Source: Hathewaya limosa (lineage in GTDB: Bacteria > Bacillota > Clostridia > Clostridiales > Clostridiaceae). Taken from it: a DNA stretch of 64,000 bases. The translations under genes and the position numbers were made by a program. The stretch spans positions 50,169 through 114,168 of the forward strand of contig NZ_JAUSWN010000009.1 of the NCBI RefSeq assembly GCF_030815255.1. Direction: 5' to 3'. This document shows, piece by piece, positions 1-8,945 of the stretch. Each line of letters begins with the position of its first letter. Position 1 is the first letter of the stretch. The notes beneath the pieces are model-generated. The model did not search any database. It had not been told where the DNA came from and saw nothing but the letters and a program-made list of their open reading frames with translations.

Positions 1-934
1 CTTTCATGTCACTAAGTCTTTCTCCATAAGGAGGATTAGTAATTATTAATCCATTTTTCTTTTTAGAAGAAATATCTTTCATATCCATTGTTTGATATGT
101 TATTACATCATCTACCCCTGCTTTTTTAGCATTATCCATAGCTGTTCTCAAAACTCTTCCATCTATATCTGATGCAAAAATTCTAAATTCATCTTTCTTG
201 ATAACATTTTTAGCATATCTTCTAGCATCTGTCCATAATTTTTGTGGAATTATATCCCACTTTTCACTAATAAAATCTCTATTTAAACCAGGTGCCATAT
301 TTTTTCCTATCATAGCCGCTTCTATAGCAATAGTACCAGATCCACAAAATGGATCCATTAAAATTTTAGATATATCCCATTTACTTAAAAGTACCAAAGC
401 AGCTGCTAGTGTTTCCTTCATTGGGGCAGCTCCAGCATGTTCTCTATACCCTCTTTTATGTAATCCAACTCCACTAGTATCTAAATTTAAACTCACTATA
501 TCTTTAAGAATAGATACTTCAATTTTATATTCTACACCAGTTTCTGAAAATACTTCCCTATTATATTTTCTTTTCATACTTTCTACTATAGCTTTTTTAA
601 CAATAGATTGACAATCTGGTACACTAAACAGTTTTGATTTAACCGATTTACCGCTTACATGCATAAATCCGTCTATAGGAATTATATTTCCCCATTCTAC
701 ATTTACAGTTCCATTAAATAATTCTTCAAAGGATTCAGCTTTAAATTCTGCCATTTGAATTAACACTCTATCTGCTGTCCTAATCCACATATTACAGGTA
801 ACTATATCCATCTCGTCACCTTCAAAAGTTACTTTTCCATTTTCTATCTTTAGATCTTCATATCCTAACTCTCTTAATTCATTTGCTACTACTTTTTCTA
901 ATCCAAAAGTTGACGTTGCTATTAATGTATACAT
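1..934 (-). CDS. THUMP-domain class I SAM-dependent RNA methyltransferase (3' end outside window)
   Basis: Reading leftward from an ATG at 934 (preceded by GGAGAG), the frame is open to the window edge, so the C-terminus is missing. The product starts MYTLIATSTFGLEK, typical of the RlmL/YpsC family that methylates guanine N2 in 23S rRNA. A THUMP RNA-binding region covers about residues 50-155. The methyltransferase core follows, with the SAM-binding DPFCGSGTIAIEA motif near residue 195 and the catalytic NPPYGERL motif near residue 300. The family is normally about 370-380 residues, so some 70 are missing. Exact rRNA target is inferred from the family only. No operon partner is visible. Confidence 0.9.
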   Translation of the reverse strand, partial: MYTLIATSTFGLEKVVANELRELGYEDLKIENGKVTFEGDEMDIVTCNMWIRTADRVLIQMAEFKAESFEELFNGTVNVEWGNIIPIDGFMHVSGKSVKSKLFSVPDCQSIVKKAIVESMKRKYNREVFSETGVEYKIEVSILKDIVSLNLDTSGVGLHKRGYREHAGAAPMKETLAAALVLLSKWDISKILMDPFCGSGTIAIEAAMIGKNMAPGLNRDFISEKWDIIPQKLWTDARRYAKNVIKKDEFRIFASDIDGRVLRTAMDNAKKAGVDDVITYQTMDMKDISSKKKNGLIITNPPYGERLSDMK

Positions 935-1083
935 TCTTTCTCTCCTATTCACTTTCAAAATACATATTTATATTCTACCATTAAAATATAAAATATAAAC
1001 TAAAATAATAAAATTTAAGTAACTTTTTCTAGTTATTATTAAAAAATTAAAAAGGAATATGTTTTCATATTCCTTTCTAATTA

Positions 1084-2778
1084 CTACATATTACTATCAT
1101 CTACTGAATCTAACCATTGTTTAGCTGGTTTCATAACACTTTCTATACATCCATTTTCAAAAGGATTTTTTAGATTTGCTATATCTATAAGCTCTAAGAA
1201 AGATTTACTTCCACCAACCTTACATAATCTTAAATAATCTTCCCATGCTTTTTCTCTGTTTTCATTACATTTAACCCAAAATTGTAATGCACAAACCTGA
1301 GCTAGTGTATAATCTATATAATAAAACGGTGTTTGGAAGATATGACTTTGTTTAAACCAAAATCCTCCTCTATTCAAGAAATCGTTATTCTCATAATCTT
1401 TACCTTTTAAATATTTCTTTTCAATTTCTCTCCAAGCATGTTTTCTTTCTTCTGGAGTTGCCTCTGGATTTTCATACACAAAATGTTGAAACTCATCTAC
1501 TGTAACTCCATAAGGAATAAAGGTTATTGCACTACTTAAATGTGCAAATTTATATTTCAGTTCATTTTCTTCAAAAAATAATTTCATCCATGGCCATGTT
1601 ATAAATTCCATACTCATAGAATGAATTTCTGCTGATTCACTAGTAGGGAAAGCATATTCTATTACACCTGAATTTCTACTACAGTATGTTTGGAATGCAT
1701 GCCCTGCTTCATGTGTTAATACATCTATATCTCCTGATGTTCCGTTGAAATTAGCAAAAATAAATGGTGCCTTATACTTTTCTATAAACGTACAATATCC
1801 TCCACCAGCTTTGCCTTTTTTACTTAAAAGATCCATAAGTTCATGTTCAATCATAAAACTAAAATATTCATCAGTTTCTTTTGATAATTCCTTATACATT
1901 TTCTTTCCATTTTCTATAATCCAATCTGGATCACCCTTAGGAGTTGCATTTCCTGTTAAAAATTCTAATGGCTCATCATAATATTTAAGACTTTCTAGGC
2001 CTAATCTTTTAGCCTGTCTTTTTCTTAACTCTTCTGCTAAAGGCACTACAAATTCTAAGACTTGCTTTCTATAATTTGATACCATTTCAGAATTATAGTC
2101 AAGTCTCATCATTCTTAAATAACCAAGATCTACATAGTTTTTGAAACCTAGCTTCTTAGCCATTTTATCTCTTACTTTAACTAATTTATCATATATTTCG
2201 TCAAACTTTGCTTCATTTTCTTCGTAAAATCCAGACCATGCTTCATATGCTCTTTTTCTCATAGCTCTATCTTTAGATTGCATAAATGGTTCTAACTCTG
2301 ATAAATTTCTTTCCTCACCTTCAAACATAATTTTAGCTGAGGCTCTAAGCTTATCATATTCCGTAACCAATTTATTTTCTTCTTTTAAATCTTCTATAAT
2401 TTCAGGACTAAATGATTTTATTTGAAATTCTGCTAACTTAAAAAGTTGTTTTCCATAAACTTTTTCTAATTCAGTTCTAAATTGAGATTTTATTAAAACC
2501 TTATAATATTCTGAAATTACACCTTCATATACAGGCATATTTTCATTCATAAATTCTTGTTCTTTTTCATAAAACTCATCAACAGTATTTATAGAATTCC
2601 TTATTTCAACCAAAGTTGCCATAGTTTCTACTTCACTTCTTAAATCATATATATCTTTCATAATAGAAAGTTGTTCATCTAAAGTCTTAGATTCACTAAA
2701 ATCTTTGATTAATGTCCTAAATTCCTCATTAACCTTTTCCATATTTGGTCTGCAATATTTATAATCCTTAAACTTCAT
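1084..2778 (-). CDS. M3 family oligoendopeptidase (PepF-like zinc metallopeptidase)
   Basis: A cytoplasmic zinc peptidase of the M3B oligoendopeptidase F group, which cuts short peptides. The zinc motif HEAGHAF lies near residue 355 (HExxH), with the downstream TSESAEIHSMSMEF segment supplying the third, Glu ligand. Length is 564 residues, normal for the family. The frame extends six codons upstream to a GTG, but GGGGGAAG sits right before the ATG at 2778, so that ATG is chosen. It stands alone and is divergent from the glycosyltransferase at 3093. A role in peptide turnover fits a proteolytic clostridium but is inferred. Confidence 0.92.
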   Translation of the reverse strand: MKFKDYKYCRPNMEKVNEEFRTLIKDFSESKTLDEQLSIMKDIYDLRSEVETMATLVEIRNSINTVDEFYEKEQEFMNENMPVYEGVISEYYKVLIKSQFRTELEKVYGKQLFKLAEFQIKSFSPEIIEDLKEENKLVTEYDKLRASAKIMFEGEERNLSELEPFMQSKDRAMRKRAYEAWSGFYEENEAKFDEIYDKLVKVRDKMAKKLGFKNYVDLGYLRMMRLDYNSEMVSNYRKQVLEFVVPLAEELRKRQAKRLGLESLKYYDEPLEFLTGNATPKGDPDWIIENGKKMYKELSKETDEYFSFMIEHELMDLLSKKGKAGGGYCTFIEKYKAPFIFANFNGTSGDIDVLTHEAGHAFQTYCSRNSGVIEYAFPTSESAEIHSMSMEFITWPWMKLFFEENELKYKFAHLSSAITFIPYGVTVDEFQHFVYENPEATPEERKHAWREIEKKYLKGKDYENNDFLNRGGFWFKQSHIFQTPFYYIDYTLAQVCALQFWVKCNENREKAWEDYLRLCKVGGSKSFLELIDIANLKNPFENGCIESVMKPAKQWLDSVDDSNM

Positions 2779-2977
2779 TATACTTCCCCCTTTCACAATA
2801 TACTTACTATATTATCATACTTCTTTACTATAAAATATAACTATGAATAAGTTTTTACACAAAATACCCTTTTTAGCCAATTTTTCTTTAGACTTTGCAA
2901 TTCTTGTTTAATTAAGTATAATCAATATATGCATAATTTTTTAATACACCTTTAGAAATCCTTTTCAAATAGGTTTA

Positions 2978-3008
2978 ACTAATTTTTTAAGATATTTAAA
3001 AAATTAGT
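2978..3008. repeat. 13-bp perfect inverted repeat in divergent intergenic region
   Basis: ACTAATTTTTTAA (2978-2990), 5-nt spacer, exact complement (2996-3008). It lies between the divergent peptidase and glycosyltransferase genes. No clear T-run follows it in either direction, so it may be an operator or mRNA-leader hairpin rather than a terminator. Confidence 0.4.
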
Positions 3009-3092
3009 AATTTTAGTACATGCTATTATACTTATAAAAATTACTTTAATTTTCATAAGTATTTACTAAAAAGAAAGGAGTAAAAAACTAAA

Positions 3093-4016
3093 ATGAAATT
3101 ATTATCTATAGTTGTACCCTGTTATAATGAAGAAAAAGTTTTAAATCTATTTTATAAAGAAATTACTAATGTATTATCACAAATAGATATAGATAAAGAA
3201 ATTATTTTAATAGATGATGGTTCTAGAGATAGCACTTTAAATCTTATGAAGGAACTTTCAAATCAGGATAATCATATACGATACATAAGTTTTTCTAGAA
3301 ACTTTGGTAAAGAAGCTGCTATTTTGGCTGGACTTACTGAATCTAGAGGAGATTACATAGTTTTAATTGATGCAGATCTACAACATCCTCCTACAAAAAT
3401 ATTAGAAATGTATAATAGAATAACTACTGAAAATGTAGATATGGTTGCTACAAGGAGAATAACTCGAAAAGGTGAACCTCCTATTCGTTCTTTCTTTGCT
3501 AAATTATTTTATAAAATAATAAATAAAATTAGCCAAGTAAAAATAGTTCCAGGTTGTCAAGATTTTAGAATAATGTCTCGTGAAGTAGTAAATTCAATCT
3601 TAAAACTTACGGAATATAATAGATTTTCAAAAGGAATTTTTAATTGGATAGGATATAACACTGTCTATATAGAATTGGAAAATATAGAACGTGCCGCCGG
3701 TGAAACCTCTTGGAGTTTTTGGGGACTTTTAAAATATGCCCTAGAAGGCATAGTAGCATATACTACAGCTCCTTTGCAAGTAGCTACTATATTAGGTTTT
3801 TTAACCTCTTCTATAGCCTTTATTTATTTATTATATATTATTTTTAAAACTATATTATTTGGCAGTGATATTTCTGGATTTCCAACGATAGTTTGTTTAA
3901 TATTGATTTTAGGAGGATTTCAACTTATTTCTTTAGGAATTATAGGTGAATATCTATCCAAAACATATTTAGAAACTAAGAAACGACCTAAATACTTCAT
4001 AAAGGAGAAAAATTAA
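3093..4016 (+). CDS. Family 2 glycosyltransferase (GtrB / polyprenyl-phosphate sugar transferase type)
   Basis: Transfers a sugar from a nucleotide donor to a lipid (undecaprenyl-phosphate) carrier on the inner face of the membrane. Residues 1-230 form the GT-A domain: VVPCYNEE at the N-terminus, the metal-binding DADLQHP near residue 93, and the RNFGKEAAILAG segment typical of DPM1/GtrB enzymes. Two C-terminal membrane helices (about 232-255 and 265-290) match the GtrB architecture. Length is 307. AAAGGAG precedes the ATG. Its stop overlaps the next gene's start by one base, and that gene is GtrA-like, so the pair forms a lipid-linked sugar module. The sugar is unknown. Confidence 0.93.
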   Translation: MKLLSIVVPCYNEEKVLNLFYKEITNVLSQIDIDKEIILIDDGSRDSTLNLMKELSNQDNHIRYISFSRNFGKEAAILAGLTESRGDYIVLIDADLQHPPTKILEMYNRITTENVDMVATRRITRKGEPPIRSFFAKLFYKIINKISQVKIVPGCQDFRIMSREVVNSILKLTEYNRFSKGIFNWIGYNTVYIELENIERAAGETSWSFWGLLKYALEGIVAYTTAPLQVATILGFLTSSIAFIYLLYIIFKTILFGSDISGFPTIVCLILILGGFQLISLGIIGEYLSKTYLETKKRPKYFIKEKN

Positions 4017-4411
4017 TGAGATTATTAAATAAATTTTTCTCCTTAGAATTTTTACGTTTCGTATTTATAGGAATCATAAACACTTTAACTCACAATGGAG
4101 TATATATAGTTTTATTAAACTTTATTCCCTATTTAGGTGCTAACACCATTGCTTTTATACTAAGCACTATTATTTCTTTTTTCTTAAATTGTTATTTTAC
4201 CTTTAAGGTAAAACCTACTTTAAAAAAATTTATAATTTTTCCGATTTCTTGTTTACCTAATTTTGTAATTCAAAGTACGGGAATAACTATTTTAATAGAA
4301 TATATTAAAATTTCTAAAACATATGCAGCTTTTTGTGCATCTATAATAGCAATACCAATTACTTTTATCTTAATGAGATTTTTAATTAAGTTAGATCCTA
4401 GCAAAAATTAA
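4016..4411 (+). CDS. GtrA-like small membrane protein (putative lipid-linked sugar flippase)
   Basis: A 131-residue protein with four predicted membrane helices. It begins with the FLRFVFIGIINTLTHNGVY pattern characteristic of the GtrA family. It is translationally coupled to the preceding GT2 gene through a TAATG overlap. In the family, GtrA moves polyprenyl-phosphate-linked sugars across the membrane so that a GT-C enzyme can add them to cell-surface glycan. The DUF6311-like gene on the other strand (4525-6312) could be such a GT-C enzyme, but this is inference. Confidence 0.88.
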   Translation: MRLLNKFFSLEFLRFVFIGIINTLTHNGVYIVLLNFIPYLGANTIAFILSTIISFFLNCYFTFKVKPTLKKFIIFPISCLPNFVIQSTGITILIEYIKISKTYAAFCASIIAIPITFILMRFLIKLDPSKN

Positions 4412-4430
4412 ACTAATAAATTAAATTTTA

Positions 4431-4470
4431 AAAAGGTTGCCTTAAAATATTTTTAGGACAACCTTTTTTT
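4431..4470 (+). terminator. Intrinsic terminator after gtrA-like gene
   Basis: AAAAGGTTG pairs with CAACCTTTT around an AT-rich loop, with one bulge in the stem, and a run of T follows. It closes the GT2-GtrA operon and lies between convergent genes. Confidence 0.75.
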
Positions 4471-4524
4471 AATAAAATATAATTAAAAAACTTTTATAAA
4501 TTTTATTCTATGTCTAATTATTAT

Positions 4525-6312
4525 TTAAAATCCTCTAGGAGAAAATACTACATAGCCATCTATTTCTTTAATTAAAGCTTTATATTTTGATCTTAATACT
4601 TGATCTATAAACTCTTTATTATATGCTACTATATATAAACTATCTGTCTTGAAAGTACCATTTAATATTGCTTCTTTATTTTCTTTTAACTTATTCTCTA
4701 AAGTCTTAGGATTTCTAGCAAAATAACCATAATCCATATCAAAATTATTCATAGATGCAAAATATGCTATAGGACCATAATCACCTAATTTTTCGGTTAC
4801 ACAGATATGTTTATATTCTTTTTTTACTTTATTCCAAAATTCATCCTTTAATGGATTTTTCCATTTTTTTTGATATATAAATTCATTTCTAGTCTTTATA
4901 TACATTCCACTTAAATCCCAAATTTGTAATCCTAAAATTATAAGAACTATTATAGTAACATTTTTTTTACTAGATTTTATTATTTTAAAGAAAGAATAAA
5001 TAGTCATAATATACCATACAGGCCATATCATTCTTCCTGTAGCTCTTACCATGGTCCAAATTTTAGTTAAAGTTTTGCCTATGGGAATTGAAATTAAATG
5101 TCCTGCCCAAGTTATATTATTAGAAAGAGAAATCATAGTAAATATTATACAAGTAACTATAAGGGTTATATAAAGCTTTGCATTAGCTTTATCAAAACCA
5201 TTTCTTAATAAATCAATTACTGCAAGAAATACTAATAATATTCCTCCAAAACCTAAGTATGCAAATCCTTCATATTGTCCTGAAAAAGCCAAAAATGAAT
5301 TCATAAACTGTGATGTTCCTATAGGATTAAAAAAACCATTTAAATTAAAACTAAACCATCCAAAGCCCACATCTAAAACTTGAGCATTAACTTTAAAATA
5401 TCCATTAACATACATAAGAAAAAAAACCAGTGCCACTGTAATACCTATAAAACTTATAGATTTTTTTATATTTAGTTTCTTATCAATCAAAATACCTTTA
5501 AATATATAAATTATGAATATAATATATACCATAAATAAGAAATATGGATGTATAATAACTGTTAATCCAACTAATATAGTCCAACTAATTAAATGCTTTA
5601 TTTCATACTTTTCATTTATTAGTAAATAAATTGCCCATAACACAAGCCAATGACTAGTTAAAGATGTATGCCCTCCTATTCTTAAAAACATCATAGGAGT
5701 AGGTATAAAAAACAAAGTTGCCAGTACTTTTATAGTTAATTTATCTGTTATTTTATTAAAAATAATTCCAATAAAAGCTCCCATTAATATAAAAGATAGG
5801 TATAACCACATACCTAAATATTGAAAGATAGGAGGCAATATTAATTTAAACATTTTAAAAAATACTGCTGCTATGGGAATAGAGTCTGTGAATATAACAC
5901 TCATTCCATTTGGACATCCCCAATTTTTATAAAACCCTAAAGGAAAGTTCCAGCTATCTTTCACAAAAAAATTCCAACTTAAAAAATGTTGCCTTCTATC
6001 CGTTTCATTCATAATCCACCCAATATTAGTTGGTTTTAAAGTTTTCACGCCTATTAAAATCATAGCTAAAGATAGTCCTATTAGAGCACCTATAATTATA
6101 GCCTCATACCTGCTTTTATTTTTTTCAAAGGTATCTTTATACATAGCGTATATCCATATACTCATCTGAATAAGCATAGCTGTAATATCTGCTATAGTTT
6201 GAAAACGTGAATGTCTAGGTGCTGAATATTTCCATAGACAACTATATACTAAATAAATAATTACAATGCTTATTATAGATTTTATTAAAAATTTAATTTT
6301 ACCTTCCTTCAT
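4525..6312 (-). CDS. Polytopic membrane protein, DUF6311-like (putative GT-C glycosyltransferase)
   Basis: A 595-residue integral membrane protein with about 11-12 hydrophobic helices and a short soluble C-terminal part (about 490-595). An extracytoplasmic loop has DRRQHFLSWNFF and, further on, FTDSIPI. This pattern of an acidic residue, QHFLxW and TDSIP resembles DUF6311 proteins, which look like GT-C type glycosyltransferases. I recognise the family by pattern only and no activity can be read off. GAGGGG lies a few bases upstream of the ATG. It is convergent with the GT2/GtrA pair, which suggests a shared role in surface glycosylation. Confidence 0.65.
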   Translation of the reverse strand: MKEGKIKFLIKSIISIVIIYLVYSCLWKYSAPRHSRFQTIADITAMLIQMSIWIYAMYKDTFEKNKSRYEAIIIGALIGLSLAMILIGVKTLKPTNIGWIMNETDRRQHFLSWNFFVKDSWNFPLGFYKNWGCPNGMSVIFTDSIPIAAVFFKMFKLILPPIFQYLGMWLYLSFILMGAFIGIIFNKITDKLTIKVLATLFFIPTPMMFLRIGGHTSLTSHWLVLWAIYLLINEKYEIKHLISWTILVGLTVIIHPYFLFMVYIIFIIYIFKGILIDKKLNIKKSISFIGITVALVFFLMYVNGYFKVNAQVLDVGFGWFSFNLNGFFNPIGTSQFMNSFLAFSGQYEGFAYLGFGGILLVFLAVIDLLRNGFDKANAKLYITLIVTCIIFTMISLSNNITWAGHLISIPIGKTLTKIWTMVRATGRMIWPVWYIMTIYSFFKIIKSSKKNVTIIVLIILGLQIWDLSGMYIKTRNEFIYQKKWKNPLKDEFWNKVKKEYKHICVTEKLGDYGPIAYFASMNNFDMDYGYFARNPKTLENKLKENKEAILNGTFKTDSLYIVAYNKEFIDQVLRSKYKALIKEIDGYVVFSPRGF

Positions 6313-6520
6313 ACATTACCCCTCGTTTATTTATACAATTAATTTAAATACTTAATTTACATTTAACCCTCTATTCATTTAACATTTTCATGGTATTTTT
6401 ACCAAATATCTATATTATATCATATTTTGAGTAAATATCTTATATTGTGCGCCCTATTCTTAACTTTTATTTGATGTACATAATATATTATAAAAACATA
6501 TAAATTAAGTTTTTTACCTA

Positions 6521-6569
6521 AATAAAAATAAAAACCGTACAAAAATAATGTACAGTTTTTATTTTTATT
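6521..6569. terminator. Bidirectional-looking terminator hairpin
   Basis: A 20-nt arm (6521-6540) pairs with 6550-6569 with one mismatch and a 9-nt loop. The A-rich left arm and T-rich right arm give a U-tract in either direction. It lies downstream of the NCS2 permease (minus strand) and upstream of the DUF6311-like gene. Confidence 0.75.
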
Positions 6570-6643
6570 TAACTAACTTATGTTAAAAACATTTTAAATA
6601 ATTTTTTCTATAAAAATCAATTTTTAATACTATAAGTACTAAA

Positions 6644-7942
6644 TTATCCTAATGCATGTAATATAAAATTTACTAAAAACATACAAGCTATTACATACAT
6701 AGCAATTGATACATCCTTTGATTTTTTATTAGCTATTTTTACTATTGGATATGCTATAAATCCAAAAGCCATACCATCAACAATACTATAAGTTAATGGT
6801 ATCATAGCAATAATTAAAAAGGCTGGAAAACCTTCTGAAAAATCATTAAAATTAATGTTTAGAGCATTCTTTATCATTAATGCACCTATAATTATAAGTA
6901 TAGGTGATATGGCACTATTTGGTATAATTTTTATAAATGGTAGTAAAAATAAAGATGCTAAAAATAATATCCCTGTAACTACAGAAGTTAATCCTGTTTT
7001 TCCACCTGCAGCTATACCAGCAGCTGTTTCCACTGTGGCTACCGTTGGACTTGTTCCAAAAATTCCACAAGTTATTGCAGAAATAGAACAACATCTAAAA
7101 CAGCTTTTAAATTTCTTAGGTTCGTCTAACATAACATTAACATGCCCATGTAATAATCCTAGATTTTCAAATACCAATACTAGCGCTAGTGAAAATACTG
7201 CTACCCAAAATGTAACAGACCCTATAGCACTAAAATCCATACTCATAAATACATTTTTATAGGCACCTAATGAAAAATTGGCAAAATTTAATTTAGATAT
7301 ATCGACTAAACCAAAGAAATAGGATATAATTGTTCCACCTATCATACCAATCAAAAAATTTCCTGGTATATTACATATAAATAAAATCAATGTAAGTATT
7401 AAATTTATAAATGTTACATACACCATTGGATCGTTGAAATGTCCTAAAGCTACTAATGTTGACTCACTATGTATTACTATACCACTTTTTTGTAACCCTA
7501 TAAATGTTATAAACAGACCTATACCTACTGTAATAGCCTCTTTAAGTGAATTTGGAATTGATTCCGTAAGTATCTTAGATAATTTAGTAAAAGCTATAAT
7601 AGCAAATACAATTCCTGATACAAATACTGCTGCAAAACCTTGCTGCCACGTTAATCCCATATTTGTAGCAATAGTATACGAAAATAGTGCATTTACTCCC
7701 ATACCTGGAACTAAAATCATTGGCGCATCACTTATAAATCCAACTAATAAACATCCTACAAAAGAAGTTAATATAGTAGCTACTATACCGCCTTCTATAG
7801 GTACTCCAGCATCTCCTAGAATAGATGAATTAACTGCGATTATATAAACAATGGCAAAAAATGATGTGAGACCTGCGATGATCTCTTTTTTTAGAGTTGT
7901 ATTATTACCCTTAAGATCAAATACTTTCTTATTTTTTTTCAA
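6644..7942 (-). CDS. NCS2-family purine permease (adenine/guanine/hypoxanthine transporter, PbuG/PbuO type)
   Basis: A secondary transporter of the AzgA-like branch of NCS2, expected to take up purine bases with protons. It shows the family pattern AGLTSFFAIVYIIAVNSSILGDAG near the N-terminus, VPGMGVNALFSY, and GTSPTVATVETAAGIAAGGKTGLTSVV in the second half. About 12-14 helices. The frame reaches a GTG at 7951, but AAGGTG overlaps that codon. A TTG three codons later (7942) is correctly spaced and is preferred. A consensus-like promoter lies at 8002-8030. I see no purine riboswitch in the short leader. Confidence 0.88.
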   Translation of the reverse strand: MKKNKKVFDLKGNNTTLKKEIIAGLTSFFAIVYIIAVNSSILGDAGVPIEGGIVATILTSFVGCLLVGFISDAPMILVPGMGVNALFSYTIATNMGLTWQQGFAAVFVSGIVFAIIAFTKLSKILTESIPNSLKEAITVGIGLFITFIGLQKSGIVIHSESTLVALGHFNDPMVYVTFINLILTLILFICNIPGNFLIGMIGGTIISYFFGLVDISKLNFANFSLGAYKNVFMSMDFSAIGSVTFWVAVFSLALVLVFENLGLLHGHVNVMLDEPKKFKSCFRCCSISAITCGIFGTSPTVATVETAAGIAAGGKTGLTSVVTGILFLASLFLLPFIKIIPNSAISPILIIIGALMIKNALNINFNDFSEGFPAFLIIAMIPLTYSIVDGMAFGFIAYPIVKIANKKSKDVSIAMYVIACMFLVNFILHALG

Positions 7943-8001
7943 TTTTTTCACCTTTTATATTTTATCCCTCGCCCTCCCGTGTTCAAAAAACATCACTTTT
8001 T

Positions 8002-8030
8002 ATTATATTTAAAACTTTATATAAAATCAA
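8002..8030 (-). promoter_or_regulatory. Sigma-A-type promoter for the NCS2 permease
   Basis: On the minus strand, TTGATT (8030-8025), a 17-nt spacer, then TATAAT (8007-8002). This predicts a leader of about 50 nt. The leader contains an unusually G-rich block (about 7963-7980), described in the findings. Confidence 0.6.
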
Positions 8031-8050
8031 CTTTTATTTAATATCTATCC

Positions 8051-8722
8051 TTAAAGAGTTTCTACATTAACAGAACTAACCTTTTCAAGTTTCTGAATTT
8101 TTTCTATTAACTCCAAGGAATTTATATTATTTTTAATTCGAATTCTACATTCAATAATATAAAACTCCTTATTATTTTCTACATATTTACTCATTTTATA
8201 AAAAGAAATAGTACACTTTTCCTGGCTCAATACTTCACATAAATCATATATGGGTGCTTCTAATAATGTTATAGAAACATCTAATGTTTTACTTGTTGTC
8301 AATCTAAACAACTTTTGTAATCCCTCTAATCCTACAAACACAACTAGTGTACAAAATATGCCAATCCAGTACAGCCCCGAACCTATAGCCAACCCAATTC
8401 CTGCTGTTACCCATATTCCTGCCGCCGTAGTCAAGCCTTTTACTACTTTTCTTTCTATTATTATAGTACCTGCTCCTAAAAAACCTATTCCACTAACAAC
8501 TTGTGAAGCCATTCTGCTAGGATCTAAACCTATCGAAGTATGTCCTAAAATATCTAGAAATCCATACTTTGATATTATCATAATTAATGCACTACCTACT
8601 CCTACTAAAAAATGAGTTCTAAATCCAGCTTCTTTTGAATGTAATTCTCTTTCCAATCCTATAATTCCAGCTAAAACTCCTGCCAATATAATTTTAAAAA
8701 TCATTGTAAAAGTATTCATCAT
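8051..8722 (-). CDS. MgtC/SapB family membrane protein
   Basis: The N-terminal half is hydrophobic, with four to five helices and the family signature LERELHSKEAGFRTHFLVGVGSALIM. A soluble, ACT-like C-terminal domain of about 80 residues follows. MgtC proteins are linked to magnesium limitation and modulate transport or ATP synthase in other bacteria; the role here is unproven. The frame extends to 8737, but GGAAGTGG lies immediately upstream of the internal ATG pair (8722 and 8719), so one of these is the likelier start. Confidence 0.88.
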   Translation of the reverse strand: MMNTFTMIFKIILAGVLAGIIGLERELHSKEAGFRTHFLVGVGSALIMIISKYGFLDILGHTSIGLDPSRMASQVVSGIGFLGAGTIIIERKVVKGLTTAAGIWVTAGIGLAIGSGLYWIGIFCTLVVFVGLEGLQKLFRLTTSKTLDVSITLLEAPIYDLCEVLSQEKCTISFYKMSKYVENNKEFYIIECRIRIKNNINSLELIEKIQKLEKVSSVNVETL

Positions 8723-8789
8723 TATAACCACTTCCATATTAAGATAAATTATCTATTATTAATATTATTTATAACTCCTAAATAAAATA

Positions 8790-8833
8790 GGCTTATATTT
8801 ATATATAGTATATATTATATATAAATATAAGCC
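8790..8833 (-). terminator. Terminator hairpin after amino-acid permease
   Basis: An 18-bp perfect stem (8790-8807 with 8816-8833) and an 8-nt loop. On the minus strand it is followed by TATTTTATTT, so it terminates the permease at 8946-10418. Confidence 0.75.
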
Positions 8834-8945
8834 TTGTATCTCATCTATAAAAAAATTTATTTAAACTTTTTATTAAAGTCTTAACTACATAAGTATTCAT
8901 TAAACAAATGTATAAAAAATATCTTTATAATTCCACTTACTTAAA

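Noticed and set aside
198..611. Plus-strand open frame of 137 codons
   Set aside because: It lies fully antisense to the conserved RNA methyltransferase and shows no start signal or family pattern.
2978..3008. Intrinsic terminator at the 13-bp repeat
   Set aside because: No T-run follows in either direction and the flanking genes are divergent, so no transcript should end here.
7952..8050. Purine or ykkC/guanidine riboswitch upstream of the permease
   Set aside because: The leader is only about 50 nt and lacks the conserved core of either aptamer.
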